A stretch of DNA of 64,000 nt, from assembly GCA_020152595.1 (NCBI GenBank), contig JAIGNY010004531.1, forward strand, positions 795,001 to 859,000, read 5' to 3'. Position 1 is the first letter of the stretch. Each line of letters opens with the position of its first letter. The DNA is from Chiridota heheva. Its lineage: Eukaryota > Echinodermata > Holothuroidea > Apodida > Chiridotidae. The notes under the pieces are model-generated. The model searched no databases and was not told where the DNA came from. It saw nothing but the letters and a program-made list of their open reading frames with translations. Shown in pieces: positions 47,676-59,800 of the stretch. The translations under genes were made by a program, and so were the position numbers.

Positions 47676-50600
47676 TTAGTAGGAATCTGGAAATTTATCT
47701 AAGGGCTTGTCATAAAACTGAGCAAGGTTTTTTTTCTCACTCTTCCATCCTGCATTCCTGAGTATGTCTTCGATTGCGATATGACTATTCTTAGCTGCTG
47801 AGGCCCTGAGTATGTCTTCAATTGGGATATGACTATTCTTAGCTGCTAAGGCCCTGAGTATGTCTTCAATTGCGATATGACTATTCTTAGCTGCTAAGGC
47901 CCTGAGTATGTCTTCAATTGGGATGTGACTATTCTTAGCTGCTAAGGCCCTGAGTATGTCTTCGATTGCGATATGACTATTCTTAGCTGCTGAGGCCCTG
48001 AGTATGTCTTCAATTGGGATGTGACTATTCTTAGCTGCTAAGGCCCTGAGTATGTCTTCAATTGGGATGTGACTATTCTTAGCTGCTAAGGCCCTGAGTA
48101 TGTCTTCGATTGGGATATGACTATTCTTAGCTGCTAAGGCCCTGAGTATGTCTTCAATTGGGATGTGACTATTCTTAGCTGCTAAGGCCCTGAGTATGTC
48201 TTCGATTGGGATATGACTATTCTTAGCTGCTGAGGCCCTGAGTATGTCTTCAATTGCGATATGACTATTCTTAGCTGCTAAGGCCCTGAGTATGTCTTCA
48301 ATTGGGATGTGACTATTCTTAGCTGCTAAGGCCCTGAGTATGTCTTCAATTGCGATATGACTATTCTTAGCTGCTAAGGCCCTGAGTATGTCTTCAATTG
48401 GGATGTGACTATTCTTAGCTGCTAAGGCCCTGAGTATGTCTTCGATTGGGATATGACTATTCTTAGCTGCTAAGGCCCTGAGTATGTCTTCGATTGGGAT
48501 GTGACTATTCTTAGCTGCTAAGGCCCTGAGTATGTCTTCGATTGGGATATGACTATTCTTAGCTGCTAAGGCCCTGAGTATGTCTTCGATTGCGATATGA
48601 CTATTCTTAGCTGCTAAGGCCCTGAGTATGTCTTCGATTGCGATATGACTATTCTTAGCTGCTGAGGCCCTGAGTATGTCTTCGATTGGGATATGACTAT
48701 TCTTAGCTGCTAAGGCCCTGAGTATGTCTTCGATTGCGATATGACTATTCTTAGCTGCTAAGGCCCTGAGTATGTCTTCAATTGGGATATGACTATTCTT
48801 AGCTGCTAAGGCCCTGAGTATGTCTTCGATTGCGATATGACTATTCTTAGCTGCTAAGGCCCTGAGTATGTCTTCGATTGGGATATGACTATTCTTAGCT
48901 GCTGAGGCCCTGAGTATGTCTTCGATTGCGATATGACTATTCTTAGCTGCTAAGGCCCTGAGTATGTCTTCGATTGCGATATGACTATTCTTAGCTGCTA
49001 AGGCCCTGAGTATGTCTTCGATTGCGATATGACTATTCTTAGCTGCTAAGGCCCTGAGTATGTCTTCAATTGGGATATGACTATTCTTAGCTGCTAAGGC
49101 CCTGAGTATGTCTTCGATTGCGATATGACTATTCTTAGCTGCTAAGGCCCTGAGTATGTCTTCAATTGGGATATGACTATTCTTAGCTGCTGAGGCCCTG
49201 AGTATGTCTTCGATTGCGATATGACTATTCTTAGCTGCTAAGGCCCTGAGTATGTCTTCAATTGGGATATGACTATTCTTAGCTGCTAAGGCCCTGAGTA
49301 TGTCTTCGATTGCGATATGACTATTCTTAGCTGCTGAGGCCCTGAGTATGTCTTCGATTGCGATATGACTATTCTTAGCTGCTGAGGCCCTGAGTATGTC
49401 TTCGATTGCGATATGACTATTCTTAGCCGCTGAGGCCCTGAGTATGTCTTCGATTGGGATATGACTATTCTTAGCTGCTAAGGCCCTGAGTATGTCTTCA
49501 ATTGGGATATGACTATTCTTAGCCGCTGAGGCCCTGAGTATGTCTTCGATTGCGATATGACTATTCTTAGCTGCTGAGGCCCTGAGTATGTCTTCGATTG
49601 CGATATGACTATTCTTAGCTGCTAAGGCCCTGAGTATGTCTTCGATTGGGATATGACTATTCTTAGCTGCTGAGGCCCTGAGTATGTCTTCGATTGCGAT
49701 ATGACTATTCTTAGCTGCTAAGGCCCTGAGTATGTCTTCAATTGGGATATGACTATTCTTAGCTGCTGAGGCCCTGAGTATGTCTTCGATTGGGATATGA
49801 CTATTCTTAGCTGCTAAGGCCCTGAGTATGTCTTCAATTGGGATATGACTATTCTTAGCTGCTGAGGCCCTGAGTATGTCTTCGATTGCGATATGACTAT
49901 TCTTAGCTGCTGAGGCCCTGAGTATGTCTTCGATTGGGATATGACTATTCTTAGCTGCTAAGGCCCTGAGTATGTCTTCAATTGGGATGTGACTATTCTT
50001 AGCTGCTAAGGCCCTGAGTATGTCTTTGATTGGGATATGACTATTCTTAGCCGCTAAGGCCCTGAGTATGTCTTCGATTGGGATATGACTATTCTTAGCT
50101 GCTAAGGCCCTGAGTATGTCTTCGATTGGGATATGACTATTCTTAGCTGCTAAGGCCCTGAGTATGTCTTCGATTGGGATATGACTATTCTTAGCTGCTA
50201 AGGCCCTGAGTATGTCTTCAATTGGGATGTGACTATTCTTAGCTGCTAAGGCCCTGAGTATGTCTTCGATTGGGATATGACTATTCTTAGCCGCTGAGGC
50301 CCTGAATATGTCTTTGATTGGGATATGATTATTCTTAGAGGCCGAAGCTGCTCTGGTGCTATGGGCTTTAACTTGGTCTGCATTAAGTCCAGCAGCAGAC
50401 ATCACAGATCTTAGTCATTTGAAGAGTGTGTCTTTTGAGACACGTTTGAGGGGCTTTATGTAGCTTATGAACAACTTTGTCTTCTTTGCCCTAACAGATT
50501 CAGTTTTTTGCAAGTACAGTACTCTGTCAAAAGCTTAAATACACTTACACTTTCATCTTGAGGATAATCCTTCAGGAAAACCTGCACAGCCTTGTTGCCT

Positions 50601-50850
50601 GGCTTTGACTGTTTAATAAGGTCCAAAACATTAAAATAAAAGTATCACTATACTTATCCATAAAGGAAATATCTAACAAACTTAAAGTTTGAAGTCTTTG
50701 TGCAGATACTAATGCAATAAGCGTCAACAATTTCAAGGTCAGATTCTTTACGGTCAAAGTGCTCAGAGGGTGTAAACTCCTCAAATAAAATAGAACTGGA
50801 TATATTCCAAATAGATGATTATCTTGGCTTAGGTGGACGTAGCTTAAAAA
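47676..50850 (-). pseudogene. DIRS tyrosine recombinase with expanded in-frame repeat
   Basis: The N-terminal core (about 50790-50580) contains LTLKLLTLIALVSAQRLQTL, carrying the first catalytic Arg. A frame break and an in-frame TGA (50411-50413) precede the 909-codon frame 50405-47676. That frame holds MSAAGLNADQVKAHSTRAAS (the His-x-x-Arg pair, residues 15-18) and ends AGWKSEKKNLAQFYDKPL with the Tyr nucleophile. In ordinary DIRS recombinases these two segments are about 25 residues apart. Here 846 residues of 16-residue repeat lie between them. Catalytic function in this form is improbable. Confidence 0.88.
47757..50294 (-). repeat. 48-bp coding minisatellite (52 full units and one partial)
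   Basis: The unit encodes AAKNSHIPIEDILRAL. Variation is confined to a few sites: Pro or Ala after HI, Ser or Leu at the end, and silent changes in the Glu, Ile and Ala codons. No unit contains a stop or indel. The unit is a copy of the recombinase's own helix segment (SKNNHIPIKDIFRAS at the N-terminal edge is the diverged founder). Total 2538 bp. Confidence 0.97.
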
Positions 50851-51056
50851 ACTCCTTTAATAAATCTTGACACCTAGGGATGAGCTCCAATAGTGTTTAC
50901 ACCACTTAATGACACGACAGCTGAAGGAGCACAACAAGCCGTGTCTAGGGCACTGTATCCTAAGCCCTAATCATAAAGCGTGGTTGAAAAATCAAGAACA
51001 AGCTTCACAGATGTAGAAAATAAGTTGGCATTCCTTTCTTGGTAAACTCAGCCCAT

Positions 51057-53168
51057 CTATTGATGTACACCTGGTACTGCTTTTTTGTGCCTGTCCTCCA
51101 TGAAGCCAGGATGACATTCGTTGTTTGCTCTGAAAATCCTGACTTTGAAGGGATCCCCTGATAAGAGGCAAGCTGTCAATTGCAGGTTTTTGTGAAGGGG
51201 TTGGACATCTGGAAGTGCGGGATGAGTGAGCAGATTGTTCTTGTACGGGAATAGCCTGGGAATGTCTATTAGCATTTCGAGGAGCTTGGGAAACCAGGGT
51301 TGTGTCGGCCAATATGGAACTATGATGATGCCCTGTGCCACATCTCTTTTCACTTTCTGTAGACACAGGACTACCAAGCTGAAAGGTGGAAAGGCATAAA
51401 AGAAATGATTAGACCATTTTAATATAAATGCGTCAATGGCTACAGCCTCTGGGTCAGGTTTCCATGACACAAATGGACTAAGCTGTTTAATTAGGTGAGA
51501 GGCAAACAAGTCTATTTCAGGCATGCCCCAGATTTTTGTAGTTTTCTGAAAAATTTCTTTATCAAGCATCCACTCAATTCCATCAACAAATTTTCTGGAA
51601 AGTCTGTCAGCTTGCACATTAAGTTTTCCTAGGATATGACATTATGTCAACCACACATTTCTCTCTTCTGCCCATGACCATATGTCTTTCGTGATATCAT
51701 TACATTGGACTGAACCCCCCCCGCAATGAGTTAATGTATGCCACCGCAGTGGTGTTATCACACATGATTCTAAAGTGCTTAGTTTTTGCTTGGGGGCAGA
51801 GAGCCTTGAGGCCTAGAAAAGTTGCATGAAGTTTTAAGTGAGTTAATATGGTATGACGTTTCTATATGATTCCATCTACCACCTGTTTCCATAACATTCT
51901 TGTTTAACACTGCACCCCAGCCTGACAAAGATGCTTTGGTTGTTAGAATGTGGTTAGGGTCTTTTACTGCAATGGGTTAAACCACCTGATGAATATTGCT
52001 TTTCCACCATAAAAGCTCCTTTAAAGCCTCATCTGATATTGCTACAAATGCATCAAAATTATCATTATTTAGCTTGAGGGCCAGTATTTTGTCTTTCTCC
52101 ATGTGCCTGTAGTAAAGAGGTCCATATTGGGCTCCTGGCAGAAGGGCTACCAGCAAAACTATTATTCGAGCAAGTTCACGGATACTGTGGCCCTTCTTCT
52201 TTTTAAAATCTTTGATCTCTTTATGAACTTTCTCAATTTTTTCTTTGGTGGGTTTTACTAACATAATTATGGAGTCAAGAGTAAAACCAAGATAGGCGAG
52301 GGTTTGGGTAGATTCTAAAACCGACTTTTCTTCATTTAAAGTAAACCCAAGTGTGCAGAAAAGTTGCATAGCTCTTTGTAGAGAAAATAAGCACTCTTCA
52401 TGTGTTTCGCTTAGAATAAGTATATCATCAATAATGCAAAACAAATGTGACCTTCTTGCCTAAGTACAGCTAACACAGTTTTCAAGATTTTTGTGCAGGT
52501 TCTCGGAGCACTGGCTTGCCCATTAGGGTGGCAAGTGAATTGATAGAGTTTGTTCCTCCAGGTAAATCTCAGGTATTTTTTGCTAGAATTTATGACTGGA
52601 ACAGATTAATTTGCCTCCTTTAAATCAATAAAAGCCATAAAGCAATTGTCCTTTAAGAGTCTAATGGCAATATGGAGGTCTTCCATTTTGAAATGTTCAT
52701 ATTGGGCGTCTGTTCAACAATTTGAGGTTTAAAATCATGCGAAAAGTGCCACTCTTCTTAGGTACTAGAACAACTGGGGATAGAAACTCACCTAATTGGT
52801 GATTTGTTTCCTCTATCACACCCTCTCTCTAGAAGTTTTGCAATTTCGCTATCAAGTAATTTCACCTCTTTCTTAGTGTGATTAGCCTTAGGTACCCTAA
52901 GTCTAAACCCTGGGGGTTGAGATTCAAACTCAATTTGATAGCCTGATATGTGGCTAAGAATAACTTGATCACTTGTGATCTCCTTCCAGTTAGCCAAATG
53001 CTCTTTTAATCTACCTGCTACACAAACAGTATTTCCCAATGGCAAAAAAGGGAAGGTATGAGGGGAACTTAGCACTGTTTTTACTTCTTCTTGCGGTCCT
53101 GTTGCCACACCTTCCTTTGGCCTAAAAAAGGTTTGGCTGAAAATACGAGCCATGATGGTATGAGCCAC
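51057..53168 (-). pseudogene. DIRS reverse transcriptase / RNase H region
   Basis: The N-terminal portion (53168-52788) has VAGRLKEHLANWKEITSDQV and IAKLLERG, typical of the start of DIRS RT. The catalytic centre FCIIDDILILSETHEE is in 52444-51977. A heavily stopped stretch lies between. 51617-51057 contains GMPEIDLFASHLIKQLSPFV and YAFPPFSLV, the RNase H-linked C-terminal region of DIRS pol. At least four frame breaks are present. Confidence 0.85.
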
Positions 53169-54199
53169 GAGCTCTACCTCTTTCTTGGTAGTTTCCTCTA
53201 TAGGTCACCGATCTGCCTCGTCCTCTGATTCTAACCTGTAGGTTATTATCATGGATCTTTCTGCTGACCTTTGCAGTCTCTGCGATGTCCTTAACTAACT
53301 GTGACAAATTATCCCCAAATAATTAGGTAGTAACGAGTGGATTTTGAGCAAAGTGACTTAAAATCCTGTCTCATCTCTGGTTTAATCAACTCTCGCTGGA
53401 AATGGTTAAGGTCAATGTTTGCAGAGCCCAATAAGGCCAAAATATCTGTTAGTTGAAAAAGAATACTCTCCCTATCCACAGCCACTTTTGTTAACAAAAC
53501 ATCGTTGAAAAGGGTAATGGCTGCTGTCATAGCCTTGACATTTATTAATTGTATCTTTTGAAGTTTGATGTCATTTGTTCTGGCTGCTAACTTTAAATGG
53601 TTCCAAACCAGTTTATTGACTTGGGTAGCTTGAAGCATTTCAATGTTGTCAGGCCTTTCATTCTTTGTGTATTTTTCCTTAAGTTTAGCATCAGAGAGAC
53701 GCTCTCTGCAAAGCTTTTCAGCCAGCTTTGCAACTTTGTCTTGGACCTTGGCTCTGGATTTGTTTCCTAGTTTTAAATCAGAAACGAGTGATGCAAAAAG
53801 TGTGTCACTTTCTGCATCAGCCTCTGAGCCAAGTGATACTACAGAGGGGGTAGCGTCAGACTCGGTTTTACTTGATTTTAAAATATCTTGCAATTCTTTA
53901 TCTAGTTCTAAAGCTACCTCCTTCTCAGATCTTGCCTTCTTTCTTGGAGGCTCATTATTTTCATTACTACTACTAGTACTAGGCAGAAGTACTCTCTTAG
54001 ACAGAGCCCGGATTTGTTTTTGCATTTGCATGATAGACTGTTTTATATCAAAATCATCAGTATCACCATCAGCCCTGCTTCTAGATGAGCCTTCCCCTGT
54101 TGAAGGGTGTGTAACGTTAATTTGTGACTCTTGAACATGGTAGAGATCATCTGCCGAGTCATAATCCAGTAATATTTCACTTAGATTGTTTTCCTCCAT
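53122..54199 (-). pseudogene. DIRS-type gag protein
   Basis: The start is MEENNLSEILLDYDSADDLY at 54199. A serine/acidic N-terminal half is followed by a conserved helical part with KYTKNERPDNIEMLQATQVN and KAMTAAITLFNDVL. The frame stops at 53309 and the homologous continuation LSQLVKDIAETAKVSRKI with an Arg/Gly-rich tail lies in another frame (53307-53122). The poly-Ser stretch upstream of Met comes from a GGA microsatellite and is not part of gag. Confidence 0.78.
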
Positions 54200-54239
54200 T
54201 TTGAACACGAAATACCCAAAAGGCCAAATGCCCAACGAT

Positions 54240-54315
54240 GAGGAGAAGGGGGAGCAGGAGGTGGAGGTGGTGGAGGAGGAGGAGGAGGAGGTGGAGGAGG
54301 AGGAGGAGGAGGAGG
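54240..54315. repeat. (GGA/GGT)n purine tract
   Basis: The plus strand is almost pure G and A with occasional T, within a GGAGGAGGAGG pattern. It sits just upstream of the DIRS gag start. Confidence 0.85.
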
Positions 54316-54699
54316 TGGCTTTTCCTAGGCAGATCAGCGCACTATAATATCGTGGCTTATCAAGCAAAATGTTATCTTTAGTTCCGCTATAAAATGGGCA
54401 AACTCACGGCTTGTCATAGGAAGGCTGATAAGAGAACCGCTGACATCTGGCATACATCTTTCTTATCATGCATGCCCTCAGTTTGTTTGTAATCAGGGAT
54501 TGTTTTGATGGGTTTTGTTTGTCACGTGACGCTGGTTTTGCCACACGATTGGCTCGTGGCCTGAGGCTGTTGTGAAATAATGGCCCTTGGAAAAAATTAA
54601 CCAAGAACCCATGCTCTAGGGCAAGGGGGCCATCCGTGATATATTACTGCATTATGTTATCCGTGATATATTACTGCATTATGAGTTAATACCAATACA

Positions 54700-56666
54700 A
54701 TTTTGAAACTATGAAATCACCAACTATGAAACTCTGTAAGTTATTGAAAATAAAATTCTTTGTCTCGTATATTTTTGTAGCTTGATGTTATATGTAAATA
54801 TTGTCCAGGAATATCTAGCCCCATTCTTGTTCAACTTTCATTTCAAGAATTCATTATTATCAGTTGGTTTATGTTTACTCTTATAAATTATATATATATA
54901 TATATATATATACATATATTTTAATTTTTTTCATTTCTTAGTAATTATTTAGATATATGGGATCAATATTTCATTATTGAGTTTGTTGATAGTTTCTGCT
55001 GTCATAGCTTGTCTCCCATTCAAGTGTTTGATGAAAATTTGTAAAGGTCTCTTTTAGGTTAATACTCACATCCATTGGTTAAAATGAATACTGAGCATAT
55101 GGTCGTTTACATAAGATAAATGAACTCAACTTGTTGCCATGGTCATCAAGTTCATATTCAACCATTTGTTGTTCAACCAGAAGTTAATTTACAACTATTG
55201 ACATTTCATCTAGACACAAAAACCTTTATTTTGAGAGATAAGAATACATATTGGTTAAAGTCAACATAGACAATGAGCCTACATCAGTGGATCAAGTTGA
55301 ATAATCTGGAATGTAATTCAAGCAATGATTTATCAGATATAGATATAGCTCATGATCATAAGCATCATTGCAAATTATTAATAGATGCACAATGACAATA
55401 ATTTTGAACCTCGCCGACTCCTTGATTATTTGAAAAATACCGCAGATGAGTTATCTACAGACAGATAATTCTGATTTTGGAGACAGCGGATTGGCTGTGT
55501 ATTTAACTTTTCAGAGATGGCGGCCTATTAATTTAAAATTAATCAGCTTTAATGGGATACGAGTGTCTGCCTTGAGGTAGAACTAATGACCATTATGTCT
55601 GTGGATGGAATAAATATTCAGAGATTATATTGATTTATTCTCATTTCTGAAATTACATGTAGGAAAGAAGTCACAGAACAGAGTGACCCACTTGTAAGTG
55701 TGGCATAACTGCCAATCGGGATACCATATCCCAATCGAGATACAGCTGCATCATAGTCTACATTGATATCCAGAATGGGATACAATATCCCATTGGGGAT
55801 ATCAAATATATCCCATTGGGATATCAACCTGAATAGCTCAGTGCTTTGAGAAAGAATTATTTAAGTAGATTTGCACACAAATAGGAGAATTTCTGCATCA
55901 AGCTATGAATATTCATTAAAGCCTTAGATAGTTTCCTTTCATTTCACCTAGGATTAGCAATATCCATCAAAGCATTGCAAAACTAGTGACAGCAAGTAGA
56001 AGGTCTGTAATGAAAATGATATGTAATAGTTTCTGTAAAACAGATATGAGTAAAAAAATTAGTATCTCATTCGGAATATCATATCCCGATGGAGATATTT
56101 CAAATGGTATCTCGTTTGGCACATATCCGCTCTGCTTGTGTGTACTGGATGTTTTGAATTGTTCCGAACAGATTAACACATATATATTCATTCACATTTT
56201 GAATTTATTTGCATCAATAATAGTTAATTCGGAATCAGAGATGCTGACACAAGGAAAGGCACATGGGGTTAAACTTGAAAAGAGGACCCTTTCTATTATG
56301 CCACTTTAGTCATAACATGGTGGGAACAATCAGATGTGGGGTTGGGGTGGTAACTGATAGATTTGACACTTTGTGTGACATGACATAACTTAAAAGGTTT
56401 TTAAGTTTTAGAACTGGTATTTCAATAGCCAGGGGTAGAAGTAACATTTTGATAAAAGAAAACAATTTAAGAAAGGGGTATTTCTTGCCCCTTGTGAAGT
56501 GAAAGGCTTTTCTTACCCTGTTGCCCCTTTAAGGTGCAGTCATCTTTTGTTTAGGACTATTGGAAACTTATTCTGTTGTGTTTGTGTGTAGAAAAGAAGC
56601 AAAAATCATGTTTATTGCTCATGTAAAATGTTATATTATGTTTATTACTCTTTGTGGATTGTAAGA
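54700..56666. other. Intronic DNA, no gene; cluster of TATCCCATTGG words
   Basis: There is a short TA run at 54889-54912. Around 55715-55830 and again at 56068-56125 the words GATATC and TATCCCATTGGG recur about eight times in both orientations. No coding region is recognised. Confidence 0.4.
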
Positions 56667-56674
56667 GCTTTGAG

Positions 56675-56840
56675 CAGTGGCATAGCTAAAGGGTGGCAGC
56701 CGCCCACCCTCATTGGACCCGGCCCAGGCCCTACTGTATAAAGGGGGGCCCGTAAGAAAAATACACTATTATACCTATATACCATAAGGTCAGCAGGGTC
56801 CCACTCGCCCCCGGCCCATAGAGCCCTAGCTACGCCACTG
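56675..56840. mobile_element. Short hAT-like MITE (166 bp)
   Basis: The ends CAGTGGCATAGCTA and TAGCTACGCCACTG are inverted repeats (13 of 14). They are flanked by GCTTTGAG (56667-56674) and GCTTCGAG (56841-56848), an 8-bp duplication with one mismatch. No coding capacity. Confidence 0.85.
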
Positions 56841-56848
56841 GCTTCGAG

Positions 56849-59800
56849 CCGTCTAGGGAAGAAGGTAGTTTAATTTCCTGATGTAATGTTAACATTCTAA
56901 GTTGGGTGAATAAAGGTCAGTCATTGTTGACTCTGACGATCATGTGTTCTTTAACCTGTCAGCATTGACTCTTGGTGAAGGACTTATGATGGGCTCAGAA
57001 AATAAGGTTTTGCTGACAAACAATGTTGCATTTTATTGTTTGTGGTGCATTCATTCAAACAAAGCAATTGTACCCAAATAAAAAAAGAGCTTGCAGTTTT
57101 TACACTCTTGGTAGAAAGTTATTATTTAACTTGCCCCATCCCCTCTGAATCCTCCCTTGTACTAGGGAGGGGGTAAGCTTAGGAGGGGGAGGTTCTCCTT
57201 GTGCCCCTCAGATTTCATCACTGTTTTTCATCTAAGGGTTTTAGCTGTCGTCTCTTATCCTAAGCCTAGATAATTCTGACTCTTATCTCAGGTTTTTTGT
57301 ATTCCTTTATAAAAAATGAAAAAATGTATGTCATTTTTATTTATATGGCAAAATATCCTCAGTATTGCTTTGTAAGTCCAAATCACGGCTGCAGCTATTT
57401 GTTGATATGAATTGCTTAGTTGGGGCATCACCTAAGTATCCACATGCAATAACTTATACTCAAAACAGTGCAAAAACATCAAGTCTCATCATTCAACTTT
57501 GAATTGTAGCTGCATCCTTAAAATATATTTATTTAATCTGTCTTTCTTTTGACTTTACATATTTGGGGGATATGATTTATATGAAATACATACTCCATGA
57601 AAGGGTCATTCCTTGTCAATTCAACAGACCATGTAACCCACTCTCTCAAATTTGCTTTAAATTTGGCATATTTGCTTAGACTAATGTATAGATAATAAAA
57701 CACCCCTACAATTATAGCCTCATTGCTCATATTGTTTTTGAGATGTGAATCTTGGCTCATTTTCTGTAAAATTTCTTGCTATCAGCAGCCATTTTAAATT
57801 TCTGACAAACAAATTCCCTTAAAAATTATTTTATTTACCCCACATAATTATAAAATTTGGTACTGGTTTTAAAGGTGGGGAATCCAACAATTGCACTTAG
57901 AATGCTCCTAGGGAAGTCTTCATTCTGAATTTTTCCAAAAAAACAACAAAATATGTTATAAAATCTCTTTTAAATGGTTCATTTTCAAAGGGTCCTTGCT
58001 AAAATGGGATTAAATGTACATGGCTAAAACTTTGCATATGGAAGTATAATAGGTTCTCCATCTCTGGGCCAAAAATGGCAATGGTTTTCTTTTTTTTTCT
58101 TTTTCATTTGAGAGTGTTTTCAATTTCACTGTCAAATTGTTAAAAATGGTCATTTTCTATGATTTTGTAGATTTTAAGATATAAATGTATGGTCTTAACC
58201 ATGTTTAATGCCATTAATAATGTTGTAAGACTATGGTATATGGAGTAACAATAACTTTCAGAGCTCTAGATTGGTCCAGATATTTGATTTTAATGGCATT
58301 TTCAATATGTCATTTTGTGATGCAAAGTATTACACTAAATTACCTTTGGGTGGATATTGAGGTGGTCAATATTTATCTTTAAAAATGTAATTTAGCACAC
58401 ATTACAATTGTTTATGAGAATGTATTATGGTATTCTAGTATTCTAAAAAGAGTGACCAAACTAGAACTTTAGTGTGTCATTTAGCCGGAATTGTATTTGT
58501 TTCTTTTAATATATGAAGTATTCTATAAATGAAATACATATCAAGTCTCTAACTTGGCAAGCTGGTTCCATCAATCCTCTCAAATTTCTTTCTCAAACTC
58601 CCCTTCCCCTCCCCCATCGTTATCCCCTTTATCACCCCATCCCATCTGCATGAAGAAACATATGTGTGCAGTATAATAAATGCTTGATGACACCAGCTTT
58701 AATTAACAGCTCCCTGATGATACCACTCTTGTCCTGGAAGCAAGAATATATTTTTCCTCAATGGAAGCTTGTAAGTAGCCCTTCCTTGAATGCTTATAAG
58801 GGATTTGTGGTTTGGATCACAACTCAAATATCTTCAGCCATCCCAAATAACATTTCCCTGCTCAGCACTCTTTGTATTTTTGATATCAATTGCTATCAAA
58901 TACTTCAAGTCACTAAGTAAGTATATCAGTCTTCTTTTCATCCTTACTTTCTTTCTTCTCCATTCTTGCACAGCAAGAGAAATTACTCAACCTGAAATGT
59001 TTACTCACTTATTTTGCCTCAAACACAATGGCCTTTAAGGCTGGCTCTAAATTCTTAGAATTCTCCCCTCCCTGTTTCATTCAAAGATGGTTAAATTTGT
59101 GCTAAGGAAATCAGAACAGTTGCATCCTGTGCTTGGACTGAAGTAACAAAACCCTTCCAAAATATTTAGTGTATTGTATAAAGTTTTTCAAATTATGTTT
59201 ATATCATTTTGTCACTTTTTATGATGAAAATGTAGTTAATAAGAAGAACATAAGAATATATTTGATTGTGATCAGATAGAATATTAAATCATCACATACA
59301 GTGTGTCCTTGAAAGGCAAATATACTGTATGTGTAGAGGTAACAGTAGTTAAATTGCTTTAAAATCTATTAGAAACCATCATGATAAAAAAACAATCAAA
59401 ATTGGTTAAACATTGACCAGTTTAGAGCATTTTTGAATATCAGGCATCAATATGTATTTCAGGGCGACTTTGACACTTTCTTATTTAGATCCTCTATTTT
59501 TTAAATGTCTATCATAATTCTTTGAAGTGGTGCAGCAAATTCTTTATTAAGTAGAATATTCCGAATGTCCAAATTAAACTTGTGAGTGTTGAAATCTGTG
59601 GTACGTCACCCCAACACAAGTATGGGGTGTGCTGTTATAAGGATCAAGCCAGTCCCCTTTTATTAGAGGGACATCATCACGTAACTCTAACTCAACTGGA
59701 CTCCATTTTGCAGGGCAGTGTCGTCATTGCGGTTCACAAGTCTTCACACAGCTCAGTCACATCACACGTACACGTACAACAAACATACTACATACTAACC

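Larger units (their letters stand above)
47676..54199 (-). mobile_element. DIRS-like tyrosine-recombinase retrotransposon
   Basis: On one strand, in order, are a DIRS-type gag, an RT/RNase H region and a tyrosine recombinase, the arrangement unique to DIRS-like elements. These integrate by site-specific recombination rather than a DDE integrase. Coordinates give coding limits only. The termini are not defined; a 23-bp direct repeat CCGTGATATATTACTGCATT at about 54633 and 54659 may belong to the right end. All three genes contain stops or frameshifts. Confidence 0.85.

Noticed and set aside
47757-50294. CRISPR-like or regularly spaced repeat array
   Set aside because: Units are contiguous with no unique spacers, and the context is an animal retrotransposon.
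47676-50405. Novel 909-residue structural repeat protein
   Set aside because: The flanking residues identify it as the C-terminal part of a DIRS tyrosine recombinase with an internal expansion, so it is not an independent gene family.
53643-54134. Plus-strand 163-codon frame rich in Ser and Leu
   Set aside because: Antisense shadow of the DIRS gag frame.
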